Below, in pieces: positions 16,233 to 25,133 of a stretch of 64,000 nucleotides of DNA. Numbering within the stretch: position 1 is the stretch's first letter; each line of letters opens with the position of its first letter. The notes under the pieces are model-generated. The model worked only from the letters and a program-made list of their open reading frames with translations, was not told where the DNA came from and ran no database searches. The position numbers and the translations under genes were made by a program. Source of the stretch: Methanomassiliicoccales archaeon (GTDB taxonomy: Archaea; Thermoplasmatota; Thermoplasmata; Methanomassiliicoccales; JACIVX01); contig JACIVX010000001.1 in NCBI GenBank assembly GCA_014361295.1, positions 507,924-571,923 on the forward strand, in the 5' to 3' direction.

Positions 16233-17923
16233 TGGACGCGAGCGATATTCTTGCACTCTGCAAGCGTAGAGGATTTATTTGGCCAGCATTCGAGATCTAT
16301 GGCGGTGTTGCTGGCATGTATGATTACGGTCCGCTCGGCATCGCGATGAAAAATAACATCATCGATATTTGGCGGAAGGCATACACCCTAGGAGAAGGAT
16401 TTATCGAGATCGACGGCCCCACAATCGGCCCTGAAATTGTGTTCAAGGCATCGGGGCACGTTGACGCGTTCTCCGATTCGATAGTCTCCTGCACACGGTG
16501 CAAGGAATCATTCCGGGCGGATCACTTGGCGAAGGGTTTGCACAGCAACCCGGACTCCCTTTCAAATGAGGAACTTTCGAAATTGCTGAAAGAAAATGGT
16601 GTTAAGTGTCCTGAATGTGGCGGCGATCTAACGGATGTCGAAGATTTCAACCTCATGTTCAAGACCACGATAGGTCCTGGTGCGGGAAGAATAGGATATT
16701 TGAGACCAGAGACGGCTCAGGGCATCTTCGTCGATTATTTGCATCTTTACAGATTCGTGAGGGAGAAGTTACCGTTTGGTGTTATTCAGATCGGACGGGG
16801 CTACAGAAACGAGATTTCACCGCGCCAAGGTGTCATTAGGCTGCGAGAATTCAATATGATGGAAGCTGAACTCTTTGTCGATCCAGAGAACAAAACCTGG
16901 CCAAGATTCGAAAAAATTAAGAATGAAAAGATGAAGCTCGTACCGAACAATGGTAACGAGATCGAAATTACTGTCGGGGAAGCGGTTGAAAGGCGTATGA
17001 TCGGGAATGCGACGCTGGCCTATTTCATGTACTTCACTCAAGAATTTTTGAAGACTGTTGGTATCGATCCAAACCGCCTGCGATTCAGACAGCATTTGCA
17101 GACGGAAATGGCTCATTACGCGTCGGATTGCTGGGATGCAGAAGTACTTTTATCATACGGATGGACAGAGGTTGTTGGCATCGCTGATCGTGGCTGCTGG
17201 GACCTTTCTAGACATATCGAGTACTCGAATGCTGATCTCACCGCTTTCAAGAAGTATGAGGAGCCGGTCGAAATTGAAAAAGAGGTCATCAAACCGAAGT
17301 ACGAGCTTTTAGGTCCTAAATTCAAGGGGAAATCAGCGAAAATCGGAAAAGCGCTGGAGGAGATCGATCCTTCTAGAATCAAGGATGGAAAGATCACGAT
17401 TGATGTGGACGGCGAGAAGATAACGGTGGGAAGCGAATTCTTTGAAATTGTCAGGATAAAGGAGAAGGTTACGGGCAGAAAAATCGTGCCCCATGTGATC
17501 GAGCCGTCCCATGGACTAGATAGGATACTCTATGCATGCCTGGAACATGCATACACTCAAAAGAGTGATGGCTATGTGGTGCTGAGACTCAAACCCGCTG
17601 TCGCCCCGATCAAAGTCGGAGTATTTCCGCTCATGGCAAAGGATGGTCTTGATGTAAAAGCTGCGGAAATTGATGAACGGATACGGATGAGCGGCATCAC
17701 TTCGTATTACGACGATTCTGGCTCGATTGGCAGGAGATATGCCAGAATGGACGAGATTGGCACCCCATGGTGCATTACGGTTGATTACGAAACACTAAAA
17801 GACGGAACAGTGACGATTAGAGACAGAGATACGACGAGGCAGGTTAGGATTCATGAGGAAAAGATCATTCCAACGATAAATTCGCTGCTTTGTGGTACAC
17901 CGTTCAGCACATTGGAACAGTGA
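16229..17923 (+). CDS. glyS: Glycyl-tRNA synthetase
   Basis: A 564-residue class II synthetase of the archaeal/eukaryotic homodimeric type. Visible are the N-terminal helix (RRGFIWPAFEIYGGVAGMYDY), a zinc ribbon (CTRCKESF and CPECGG), the motif 2 region (GRGYRNEISPRQGVIRLREF), LRPETAQGIF upstream of it, motif 3 (EPSHGLDRILYACLE), and the C-terminal anticodon-binding domain. It overlaps the CBS gene by 4 bp. A long palindrome starts at its stop codon and probably ends the operon. Confidence 0.97.
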   Translation: MMDASDILALCKRRGFIWPAFEIYGGVAGMYDYGPLGIAMKNNIIDIWRKAYTLGEGFIEIDGPTIGPEIVFKASGHVDAFSDSIVSCTRCKESFRADHLAKGLHSNPDSLSNEELSKLLKENGVKCPECGGDLTDVEDFNLMFKTTIGPGAGRIGYLRPETAQGIFVDYLHLYRFVREKLPFGVIQIGRGYRNEISPRQGVIRLREFNMMEAELFVDPENKTWPRFEKIKNEKMKLVPNNGNEIEITVGEAVERRMIGNATLAYFMYFTQEFLKTVGIDPNRLRFRQHLQTEMAHYASDCWDAEVLLSYGWTEVVGIADRGCWDLSRHIEYSNADLTAFKKYEEPVEIEKEVIKPKYELLGPKFKGKSAKIGKALEEIDPSRIKDGKITIDVDGEKITVGSEFFEIVRIKEKVTGRKIVPHVIEPSHGLDRILYACLEHAYTQKSDGYVVLRLKPAVAPIKVGVFPLMAKDGLDVKAAEIDERIRMSGITSYYDDSGSIGRRYARMDEIGTPWCITVDYETLKDGTVTIRDRDTTRQVRIHEEKIIPTINSLLCGTPFSTLEQ

Positions 17924-17944
17924 TCGATCGATGGACGATCGATC
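17922..17944 (+). terminator. Perfect 9-bp stem at the glyS stop codon
   Basis: GATCGATCG-ATGGA-CGATCGATC is a perfect inverted repeat whose left arm begins inside the glyS stop. It could form a strong hairpin that ends the usp-CBS-glyS transcript. No T-run follows it directly, so an operator or structural role is also possible. Confidence 0.45.
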
Positions 17945-18032
17945 CCCAGGGAATGAAATTCTCAACAGGTATCAGGCATGACGGAAATGATTCTAATATG
18001 TTTAAATGGATATGTATAGGAGGTGAGAATTT

Positions 18033-19226
18033 TTGAGGGGAGAAAATCTAGAATCAGTGAAGGTGAGAGAGCAGATTCGGTCAGTGCTCGATTTGACAAA
18101 GGCTGGAGATATCATGAAGACTGAGTTTGAGGTCGTCGACCCTGACACAACGATTTCTAATGTCGTCTCAAGGATGAGAGCGCTGGATCTGCATGAAATA
18201 CCAGTTGTTGAAGATCACAATAAATTCGTTGGCATTGTGAGTTACGCTTCACTTATCAAGCGAAGGAATCTGCCAATCACGACTAAGGCGAAATCGGTTG
18301 TTGAAATTCCTCCGAAAATCACATCGAGCACCGTTCTCACCGATCTTGCTGAAAAAGTCGTGTCAACGAGTTACCGACAGATGCCAGTCCTCAGAGGAAA
18401 GAGGATTTCTGGCATCGTTTCCAGAGAGGATATTGTGAGAATCGTCCCGAAGGTCAAGGAGCTCGCATCGATGCCTGTATCGGAGATCATGACGACAGAT
18501 GTTCGATCAGTTCGAGAAAAAGATCCGATCAGAGTCGCAGTCGATCTGATGTCGAAGCTCGAGATCAGGACCTTGCCGGTCGTCGATGACGGCGGAAAAT
18601 TGACCGGTATCATAGGGATAAAGGAGATTATCAATTATAACTGGCAGGAGCGGAGAAGGGAAACCGTTGGCGAACTCGTAGGCAGTAGCGAGCCTATCGA
18701 GATTGAAGTTGGTTCCTTGGCCATCGATCATCCATTGACCGTGGCGCCACAAGCGCATCTGCACGAAGCGATCAGGATCATGATAGATAACAAGATTTCA
18801 ACGCTTCCAATCGTCGAAGATGAGAAGTTAAAGGGAATCATCACAACTTACGATATCGTTGAGCTCGTTGCATCGTTCAAGGCAAGGGACATGGTCTATG
18901 TGCAAATCACTGGTTTAGAAGAGGAAGATCGCTTGTCCCTTGACGTCATGGATGAAGAGATCGAGAGGGGACTGAAAAAGATCGCGAAGATATCGAAACC
19001 AGCTCTTTTCACCCTCCACGTTTCAAAGTACAACGAAGCTGGCAACGTGGCGAAATACAGTCTCAACGGTCGTCTCATCACCGAGGATAAAGTATTCGTG
19101 GCGAAGGCAACCGAATGGAACCTAATGAAGGCAACAATATCGTTGATGCACACACTCTCAGAGATGGTTAAGGATGCGAAAGACGAGATGGTTGACCAGA
19201 GAAAGAAGGCGCGGCTATCTTTATAA
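18033..19226 (+). CDS. CBS-domain protein with C-terminal ribosome-hibernation-like domain
   Basis: A 397-residue protein. Residues about 25-285 hold four CBS domains (for example IMKTEFEVVDPDTTISNVVS, and IMTTDVRSVREKDPIRVAVD). Residues about 290-390 form a separate alpha/beta domain (MVYVQITGLEEEDRLSL, then TLHVSKYNEAGNVAKYSLNG) with the sheet pattern of the HPF/RaiA ribosome-hibernation fold. This suggests a nucleotide-gated ribosome-associated factor; that role is inference. The start is a TTG with AGGAGGTGAG upstream. It lies between two aminoacyl-tRNA synthetase genes. Confidence 0.85.
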   Translation: MRGENLESVKVREQIRSVLDLTKAGDIMKTEFEVVDPDTTISNVVSRMRALDLHEIPVVEDHNKFVGIVSYASLIKRRNLPITTKAKSVVEIPPKITSSTVLTDLAEKVVSTSYRQMPVLRGKRISGIVSREDIVRIVPKVKELASMPVSEIMTTDVRSVREKDPIRVAVDLMSKLEIRTLPVVDDGGKLTGIIGIKEIINYNWQERRRETVGELVGSSEPIEIEVGSLAIDHPLTVAPQAHLHEAIRIMIDNKISTLPIVEDEKLKGIITTYDIVELVASFKARDMVYVQITGLEEEDRLSLDVMDEEIERGLKKIAKISKPALFTLHVSKYNEAGNVAKYSLNGRLITEDKVFVAKATEWNLMKATISLMHTLSEMVKDAKDEMVDQRKKARLSL

Positions 19227-19234
19227 TAACGCAT

Positions 19235-19246
19235 GAGCAATCTTTT
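19235..19246 (+). terminator. T-rich terminator after the CBS gene
   Basis: A run of seven T residues in CAATCTTTTTTTAGC lies shortly after the CBS gene stop, typical of archaeal intrinsic termination. The valS ATG follows at 19277. Confidence 0.35.
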
Positions 19247-19276
19247 TTTAGCACACCTACCTTATTTCCCTTCTCT

Positions 19277-21898
19277 ATGAGTCAATACGATCCCGTGCCG
19301 ACAGAAAGGAAATGGCAACAGAAATGGAAGGAATGGGGAATCTATCGATTCGATTTCTCGTCTTCCAAACCGGTGTACAGCATCGACAACCCGCCTCGAT
19401 ATACATCCGGGGCTCTTCATCTTGGTCATGCAACTGGCTATTCCCTCATCGACTTTGCGGCGCGATACAAGAGAATGAGGGGTTACAACGTTTTCTTCCC
19501 CCTCTGCTTCGATGTCAACGGCACACCAACGGAAGTCAAAGTGGAAAAAGAATACGGAATCACGAAATTATCAGTTCCGAGGCAAGAATACATCAGACTC
19601 TGCAAGGAGTACGCCGAAAGCTTCATCGATGAGATGACGCGGCAATTCGAGATCCTGGGCACCTGCATGGATCCCAGCATTTACTATCAGACGGACGCGC
19701 CGTACTACAGGAGAATCACTCAGATTTCGTTTTTACGGATGCTGAAAAAAGGACTTGTTTACAAGGGAACCTTTCCAGTCAACTGGTGTCCTAGATGCAT
19801 CACGGCGCTTGCAGATGCGGAGGTTGAATACGAACGGAATGTGACGAATCTTAATTATATCAAATTCAAAATCAAGGGCACAGACGATTATGCGATTATT
19901 GCAACGACGAGACCTGAACTTCTCTGCACGTGCCAGATGGTCGCAGTGCACCCTGATGATGAGAAACATAAAACACTCATTGGAAAAACGTTGTTAACGC
20001 CTCTTTACGAAAAAGAGGTCACCGTGATTGCAGATAATAAAGTCGATCCTGGCTTCGGTTCTGGCGTTGTTATGATCTGCACGATCGGCGATAAGGATGA
20101 CCTCGAATGGGTGATGAAATATAACCTTCCTCTTGAAAAGGGAATTGACGAGCAGGGTAGAATGACGGAGATCGCAGGACCGTATGCCGGTCTCAAGGTA
20201 AAAGAGGCGAGGAAGCGCATCATTGAAGATCTCAAGAATGCAGGATTGCTTGTCAAACAGATCGAGATTGAACAGAACGTCGGCACTTGTTGGCGATGCC
20301 ATGAACCAATTGAATATCTGCAGATTCCCCAGTGGTTCCTGAAAACGCTCGATTTCAAAGACGAAGTTCTCGCGAAGGCGGAAGAGATCCGGTGGTTCCC
20401 CGAATTCATGAAGATCAGGCTGAGAGATTGGGTGATGTCCCTTGAATGGGATTGGGTCATTTCCAGGCAGCGATACTTCGCCACGCCAATTCCCGTATGG
20501 GAATGTATGAATTGCGGTGAAATCGTTCCAGCCCGCGAAGAAGATTGCTACGTTGATCCGACTGTTGATCCACCGCCAGTTGAAAGCTGTCCGAAATGCG
20601 GTGGACCGCTCAAAGGATGCGAAGATGTCTTCGATACATGGATGGATTCAAGCATTTCACCCCTCTACAATACATTCTGGCTAAGAGACGAAGAGAAATT
20701 CAAAAAACTGTATCCAATGTCCCTCCGTCCGCAATCGCATGATATCATCAGGACATGGGCATTTTACACAATCCTCAGGGAATACCTGCTTGTCGGCGAG
20801 AGACCATGGAATGACATCATGATCCACGGATTCATCATGGCCGCAGATGGAACGCCGATGCATGCATCAAAAGGCAATGTTATCGATCCAATGCCGATTC
20901 TCGAAAAGAATGGTGCGGATGCATTGAGATATTACGCGTGCACTTGCTCTCTTGGCGAGGATAACGCGTTTAGAGAGAAGGACGTTGTCCACGGTGGCAG
21001 ACTATGCACAAAGCTCTGGAACATCGGCAGATTCGTTGGCAGTGTGATCAAAGAAAAACCGAAGGTCTGTGAATTAAGAACAGTTGACAGATGGATACTT
21101 TCGAAATACAGCCGGGTCGTCAAATTGGCTACGGAGCACTGCGAGAACTATTCGTTCGACAAAGCGATGCGTGAAATCGAGCAGTTTGCATGGCATGAAT
21201 TCGCTGATCATTACATAGAGATGGTCAAGTACAGGGTTTGGAAGGAGGACGATGAGGGTGCGAAATACACACTTTACACGGTCTGCCTTGGCATTATGAA
21301 AATGTTCGCGCCATTCCTCCCACACGTAACCGAAGAGGTGTATCAGACGACTTTCCGTCAATTTGAGGGTGACATAAGCATCCATGTTTCGATGTGGCCT
21401 GAACCGATCCTTGTTGATGAAGTGAGTGAGGAAAAAGGTGAATTCGCGAAAGAGATCATCAGCGCCATCAGATCTTGGAAAGCGGAAAATGGAATTCCGC
21501 TTAACGAAACTCTTCGTCTTGTCGAAATCATCGGGGAAAACGCGAAGAATCTCAAGGGTTGCGAGAGAGATATCATGGAAACTGTAAGAGCAATAGAACT
21601 CAAAGTTGAAAAGGAAGCAAAGGTGGAAGAGATCATTGTTGGTATCAGGCCAATAAAATCAAAAATCGGGCCACGGTTCAAAGAGAGGGCAAAAGAGGTT
21701 TCTTCAATTATCAGCCAGTTGAGCATAGAAGATATTGCGAAAGGAATTGACAGTGGTCATTTGGAAATCACGTTATCCGATGGCACACTTGTGACTCTCG
21801 AGAAAGACATGTTCGAGATCGAAAAGAAACTCATGTTGCAAGGCGTTGAGGTGGAGACGATTCAGGTAGGAGAGGTGCTCGTCGCCATTAGAAGGTGA
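19277..21898 (+). CDS. valS: Valyl-tRNA synthetase
   Basis: An 873-residue class I synthetase. The HIGH motif is GALHLGHATG at about residue 48. The editing domain is present (ATTRPELL, near residue 212). Zinc-binding Cys pairs are seen at CPRC, CWRC, CMNC and CPKC. The KMSKS position reads MHASKGN at about residue 527, so the first Lys, Met and Ser of the loop are replaced while the second Lys is kept. The C-terminal anticodon-binding domain is complete. Neighbour of glyS. Isoleucyl and leucyl specificity are less likely given the compact length and the editing-domain sequence. Confidence 0.9.
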   Translation: MSQYDPVPTERKWQQKWKEWGIYRFDFSSSKPVYSIDNPPRYTSGALHLGHATGYSLIDFAARYKRMRGYNVFFPLCFDVNGTPTEVKVEKEYGITKLSVPRQEYIRLCKEYAESFIDEMTRQFEILGTCMDPSIYYQTDAPYYRRITQISFLRMLKKGLVYKGTFPVNWCPRCITALADAEVEYERNVTNLNYIKFKIKGTDDYAIIATTRPELLCTCQMVAVHPDDEKHKTLIGKTLLTPLYEKEVTVIADNKVDPGFGSGVVMICTIGDKDDLEWVMKYNLPLEKGIDEQGRMTEIAGPYAGLKVKEARKRIIEDLKNAGLLVKQIEIEQNVGTCWRCHEPIEYLQIPQWFLKTLDFKDEVLAKAEEIRWFPEFMKIRLRDWVMSLEWDWVISRQRYFATPIPVWECMNCGEIVPAREEDCYVDPTVDPPPVESCPKCGGPLKGCEDVFDTWMDSSISPLYNTFWLRDEEKFKKLYPMSLRPQSHDIIRTWAFYTILREYLLVGERPWNDIMIHGFIMAADGTPMHASKGNVIDPMPILEKNGADALRYYACTCSLGEDNAFREKDVVHGGRLCTKLWNIGRFVGSVIKEKPKVCELRTVDRWILSKYSRVVKLATEHCENYSFDKAMREIEQFAWHEFADHYIEMVKYRVWKEDDEGAKYTLYTVCLGIMKMFAPFLPHVTEEVYQTTFRQFEGDISIHVSMWPEPILVDEVSEEKGEFAKEIISAIRSWKAENGIPLNETLRLVEIIGENAKNLKGCERDIMETVRAIELKVEKEAKVEEIIVGIRPIKSKIGPRFKERAKEVSSIISQLSIEDIAKGIDSGHLEITLSDGTLVTLEKDMFEIEKKLMLQGVEVETIQVGEVLVAIRR

Positions 21899-21906
21899 AG
21901 AATTAA

Positions 21907-23340
21907 TCAGGCTTCCCGTGGAATGGGTTCTGGTCTTGGACTCTTCCCTCTAATTTTTATTCTTTGAAGTGTCCTGATCACGTTAAATGCAACATCTTTG
22001 TGAACTTCGAATACTGTCTCGTCTTCCCCAATTTCAACAACACCGATGAGAATCTCGTTGATTCTTGCGTTCGAAACGATAATGTTGATGAGATCGTTAA
22101 CAAGGAGTCCCTCGTTCTTGCCAATTTTGATCTTGACCTTGACCATACCGTAGATATCCTGATACTCATCAAAATCCCAAATTTTTCTGACGATGTCTTT
22201 ACGGCCTGTTTCGGGCACCTCTGCTTTTTCGATTTTTGTTTTTCCAAATTGCTGGATGTCTTCTAAAATGCCCTTCTCTTCGGCGCTCACGAATGTGATC
22301 GCTTTGCCGATCTTCCCAGCTCGTCCAGTTCTTCCAATTCGATGAACGTACCATTCCGGGCTTTCTGGGATGTCGTAATTGACCACAAGACTGACGTCCT
22401 CAATATCAAGACCTCTTGCCGCGACATCGGTCGCGACGAGAATTTTTACAACACCTTTTCTGAAATCTCTGATAACTTTTTCTCTCTTGGATTGTGGAAG
22501 ATCACCGTGGATCGCTTCGACTGGATAACCGTATGATTTCAGTCTTCCATAGAGTACATCGACCATTTTCTTTGTCTGGCAGAAGATGATTGCTTTTGGT
22601 TTTTCTTTATCGAGCACACGACACAGGGCCCAGATCTTATTCCGCCTCCCGACGCTGAAATAGATTTGCTGAGTTGAGGGAAGGACGAGTTCTTCCTCAC
22701 TCACAATGATCATCTCAGGCTGGTGCATGTGATCTATCGCGAGTCTTCGGATCTCCCCTGGGATTGTTGCGGAAAAAAGAGATGTATGTCTCTCTTTCGG
22801 AAGGCGACTGATAATGAATTTAATATCATCAATGAAACCCATATCGAGCATCCGATCAGCTTCGTCAAGAACCACGAATTTAATGTTCTGTTGGTTTAGT
22901 GATCCTCTTTTGAGGTGATCGATGATTCGACCAGGCGTCCCAACAACAACATCGACTCCTTTTTCCAGTTCTTTTAACTGAAGAGAGATCGATTGGCCAC
23001 CATAAACGGGCAACGATCTGATTTTGAGATACTCGCCAAGTTTTGCCATTTCTTCAGAAACTTGAATCGCTAGTTCTCTTGTTGGGACGAGAACGAGGGC
23101 AAAAGGTCCTTTCACTGAATGATCCAAATTTTTCTTCAATTTATTGATATGCTGTAAAACTGGAATCGCAAATGCTGCCGTCTTGCCCGTTCCTGTCTGT
23201 GCCTGGACAATTGCATCTCGCTTTTCCATCATGAATGGAATCGCAGCAGTTTGAACGGGCGTCGGTTCCACAAAACCCATCTTACTTACGGCTTTCAATA
23301 TTCTATCATCGATACCAAATGTTTCAAAACTCTTGACCAT
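21907..23340 (-). CDS. DEAD-box RNA helicase with DbpA-like RNA-binding domain
   Basis: A 477-residue helicase. In order it has the Q motif (PTPVQTAAI), motif I (AQTGTGKT), PTRELA, TPGR, DEAD (VLDEADRMLD), SAT, ATDVAARGLDI and HRIGRTGR. After residue 390 there is a DbpA-type RNA-recognition domain (YGMVKVKIKIGKNEGLLVND), which in bacteria binds structured rRNA. It is probably a ribosome-assembly or cold-adaptation helicase. I chose the ATG at 23340 (MVKSFETFG), because the upstream extension to 23436 has no helicase sequence. Convergent with valS; a tRNA gene lies divergently upstream. Confidence 0.93.
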   Translation of the reverse strand: MVKSFETFGIDDRILKAVSKMGFVEPTPVQTAAIPFMMEKRDAIVQAQTGTGKTAAFAIPVLQHINKLKKNLDHSVKGPFALVLVPTRELAIQVSEEMAKLGEYLKIRSLPVYGGQSISLQLKELEKGVDVVVGTPGRIIDHLKRGSLNQQNIKFVVLDEADRMLDMGFIDDIKFIISRLPKERHTSLFSATIPGEIRRLAIDHMHQPEMIIVSEEELVLPSTQQIYFSVGRRNKIWALCRVLDKEKPKAIIFCQTKKMVDVLYGRLKSYGYPVEAIHGDLPQSKREKVIRDFRKGVVKILVATDVAARGLDIEDVSLVVNYDIPESPEWYVHRIGRTGRAGKIGKAITFVSAEEKGILEDIQQFGKTKIEKAEVPETGRKDIVRKIWDFDEYQDIYGMVKVKIKIGKNEGLLVNDLINIIVSNARINEILIGVVEIGEDETVFEVHKDVAFNVIRTLQRIKIRGKSPRPEPIPREA

Positions 23341-23438
23341 TTTATTCACTCTAATAGCTGCCAATGATATCAGGCATCTCGTATTAACATTTCGACGGCT
23401 ATTTGAAAGAGGGTGCTGGCATCGGGCGCAAAACAAAG

Positions 23439-23447
23439 TTTATATTT
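23439..23447 (+). promoter_or_regulatory. TATA box of tRNA-Gly
   Basis: TTTATATTT lies about 31-39 bp before the mature 5' end of the tRNA, the normal position for an archaeal TATA box with a short 5' trailer. Confidence 0.6.
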
Positions 23448-23477
23448 GGCCATTACGTTCAGTGATGCCGTATAAGA

Positions 23478-23550
23478 GCGGGCGTAGTGTAGCTGGTTAT
23501 CACTTAAGCTTGCCAAGCTTAAAACTCGGGTTCGAATCCCGACGCCCGCA
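23478..23550 (+). tRNA. tRNA-Gly (anticodon GCC)
   Basis: The cloverleaf is complete: a 7-bp acceptor stem (GCGGGCG with CGCCCGC, discriminator A at 23550), a D arm starting GTGTAGCTGG, a 5-bp anticodon stem (TAAGC with GCTTA) around loop TTGCCAA, and a T arm (GGGTTCGAATCCC). The anticodon GCC reads glycine codons. CCA is not encoded and there is no intron. Confidence 0.95.
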
Positions 23551-23716
23551 CTTTCTTGAAATAGATCCATATGTCAACTAGAGTAATCCTCAATTTTTTG
23601 TTTTAAGGCGCTTAATGTGAGGGGACTTTTTGAGGGACAATTTCATTAATTGATTTAAGAAGTAGAAGTCACCATCCACAAGCGCAAATGCATCATTTTT
23701 AAACATATTGATCTAA

Positions 23717-23917
23717 ACACCGCATTATCTGGATAAATCAATCGGTCATGAAACTCATGTCGAAGCTCTCGTGCATGAAGATTTCATCGATCATTTGTGG
23801 TACCGATTTATAGAAACCATCCTTATCAAAAAGGCGAAAGTGATATTCATTCCCCCAAGCGTCTCAATAGAACGCCGGCCGAACAGTATAATTGAAATTG
23901 GTATAACTCAAATCTGA
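23717..23917 (+). pseudogene. Start-less protein-coding remnant
   Basis: A 66-codon open frame without a usable start reads as protein-like sequence (ALVHEDFIDHLWYRFIETIL, then KKAKVIFIPPSVSIERRP). It is preceded by a stop and lies in a 500-bp gap between tRNA-Gly and the radical SAM gene. It is probably the end of a deleted gene; no family assigned. The rest of the gap is AT-rich and empty. Confidence 0.25.
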
Positions 23918-24049
23918 GGATCGATTATCTTTTCCATCATACAAAGAAATTGATGAATTCAATTTTATTTTAATCAAATATTTGAGTTTGATTTAAATTA
24001 TTTATACTCTCTCTAAATACGTCATTAATTGTTCTGCGGAGGGGTCAGA

Positions 24050-25069
24050 TTGAGAATTGAGTCAATTCTGAAGAAAGCAGAAAGCGGCGATGGAATTTCG
24101 AAAGAAGAAGCTCTGACACTTTTGAGAGAGATTAAACCTGGAAGCAAGGAAATGTATCTGCTGATGCACACAGCTGATCACCTTTCTCGACGACAATTTA
24201 ATAACAAAGGCGAGGTTCACGCTCAGGTCGGTTTGAACTGGGCACTATGCAGCAAAAGCTGCGAATTCTGTGCCTTTGCGGAGAAACACGGAATCGCTTC
24301 AAAAACAATTGAATTGAGCGAAGATGAAGTCGTGAGAAGAGCTAAAAACTTCGAGAATGCTGGAGCCAACGCGATCTTTTTGATGACAACAGCAGATTAC
24401 GATTTCTCAAGATTTTTAGAGATTGGGAAATCGGTTAGAAAGGCGATCAACCCCGATATGCCGCTAGTTGCAAACATCGGCGATTTTGGACCAGGCGAGG
24501 CACAAGAGCTCGTTGAGGCTGGATTCACCGCGGTCTATCACGTTGTCAGGCTCGGAGAAGGAGTGAACACTCGTATCGATCCTTCTATGAGAATACGCAC
24601 CATCAAAGCTGCGAAAGACTCAGGGCTTGATTTGAGTTTTTGCGTCGAGCCCATTGGACCAGAGCACTCGATTGAAGAAATTGTAGACAGGATGTTCCTC
24701 GGGAAGGATCTCGAACCGACTGTTATGGCAACAATGAGGCGTATCATGATCCCAGGAACTCCACTCTCCGCCTATGGACATATCCCTGAGATCGAACTCG
24801 CCAGAATAGAGGCCGTTACAAGACTGGTGATGGGGAAGAATATAATGGCGATGGGAGTGCACGAGCCCAATATGCCCTCTCTTTTGGCTGGCTGCAATCA
24901 GATTTATGCGGAAACCGGCCCGAATCCCAGAGATACAGAGGAAGAAACAAGCAAAGGAAGAGGACGATCAGTCGAAAAATGCAAACAGATGCTATGGGAA
25001 GCAGGGTATGAAACGTTCACGGGGCCAGCAAGATCACTACAGGGACCTCTGAGAAAGAGAACTCGGTAA
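24050..25069 (+). CDS. Radical SAM protein related to biotin synthase
   Basis: A 339-residue radical SAM enzyme of the BioB/HmdB/PylB-like class. The cluster motif is CSKSCEFC (CxxxCxxC) in LNWALCSKSCEFCAFAEKHG. The (beta/alpha) barrel follows, with GDFGPGEAQELVEAGFTAVY and a C-terminal GVHEPNMPSLLAGCNQIYAETG segment as in BioB-like proteins. Substrate unknown; biotin synthase itself is less likely because no bio genes are near. I chose the TTG at 24050, which has GGAGGGG just upstream, over an ATG at 24029. Monocistronic with an AT-rich promoter region. Confidence 0.85.
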   Translation: MRIESILKKAESGDGISKEEALTLLREIKPGSKEMYLLMHTADHLSRRQFNNKGEVHAQVGLNWALCSKSCEFCAFAEKHGIASKTIELSEDEVVRRAKNFENAGANAIFLMTTADYDFSRFLEIGKSVRKAINPDMPLVANIGDFGPGEAQELVEAGFTAVYHVVRLGEGVNTRIDPSMRIRTIKAAKDSGLDLSFCVEPIGPEHSIEEIVDRMFLGKDLEPTVMATMRRIMIPGTPLSAYGHIPEIELARIEAVTRLVMGKNIMAMGVHEPNMPSLLAGCNQIYAETGPNPRDTEEETSKGRGRSVEKCKQMLWEAGYETFTGPARSLQGPLRKRTR

Positions 25070-25133
25070 AACTTGACCAGACCAAGTGTAATAAAGAAAT
25101 ACAGTAAGAGAAACGTCCTGGAGGATAGATAGC

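Noticed and set aside
24050-25069. Pyrrolysine biosynthesis PylB
   Set aside because: The radical SAM motif would allow it, but no pylC, pylD, pylS or pylT is near, and the sequence fits a wider BioB-like group equally well.
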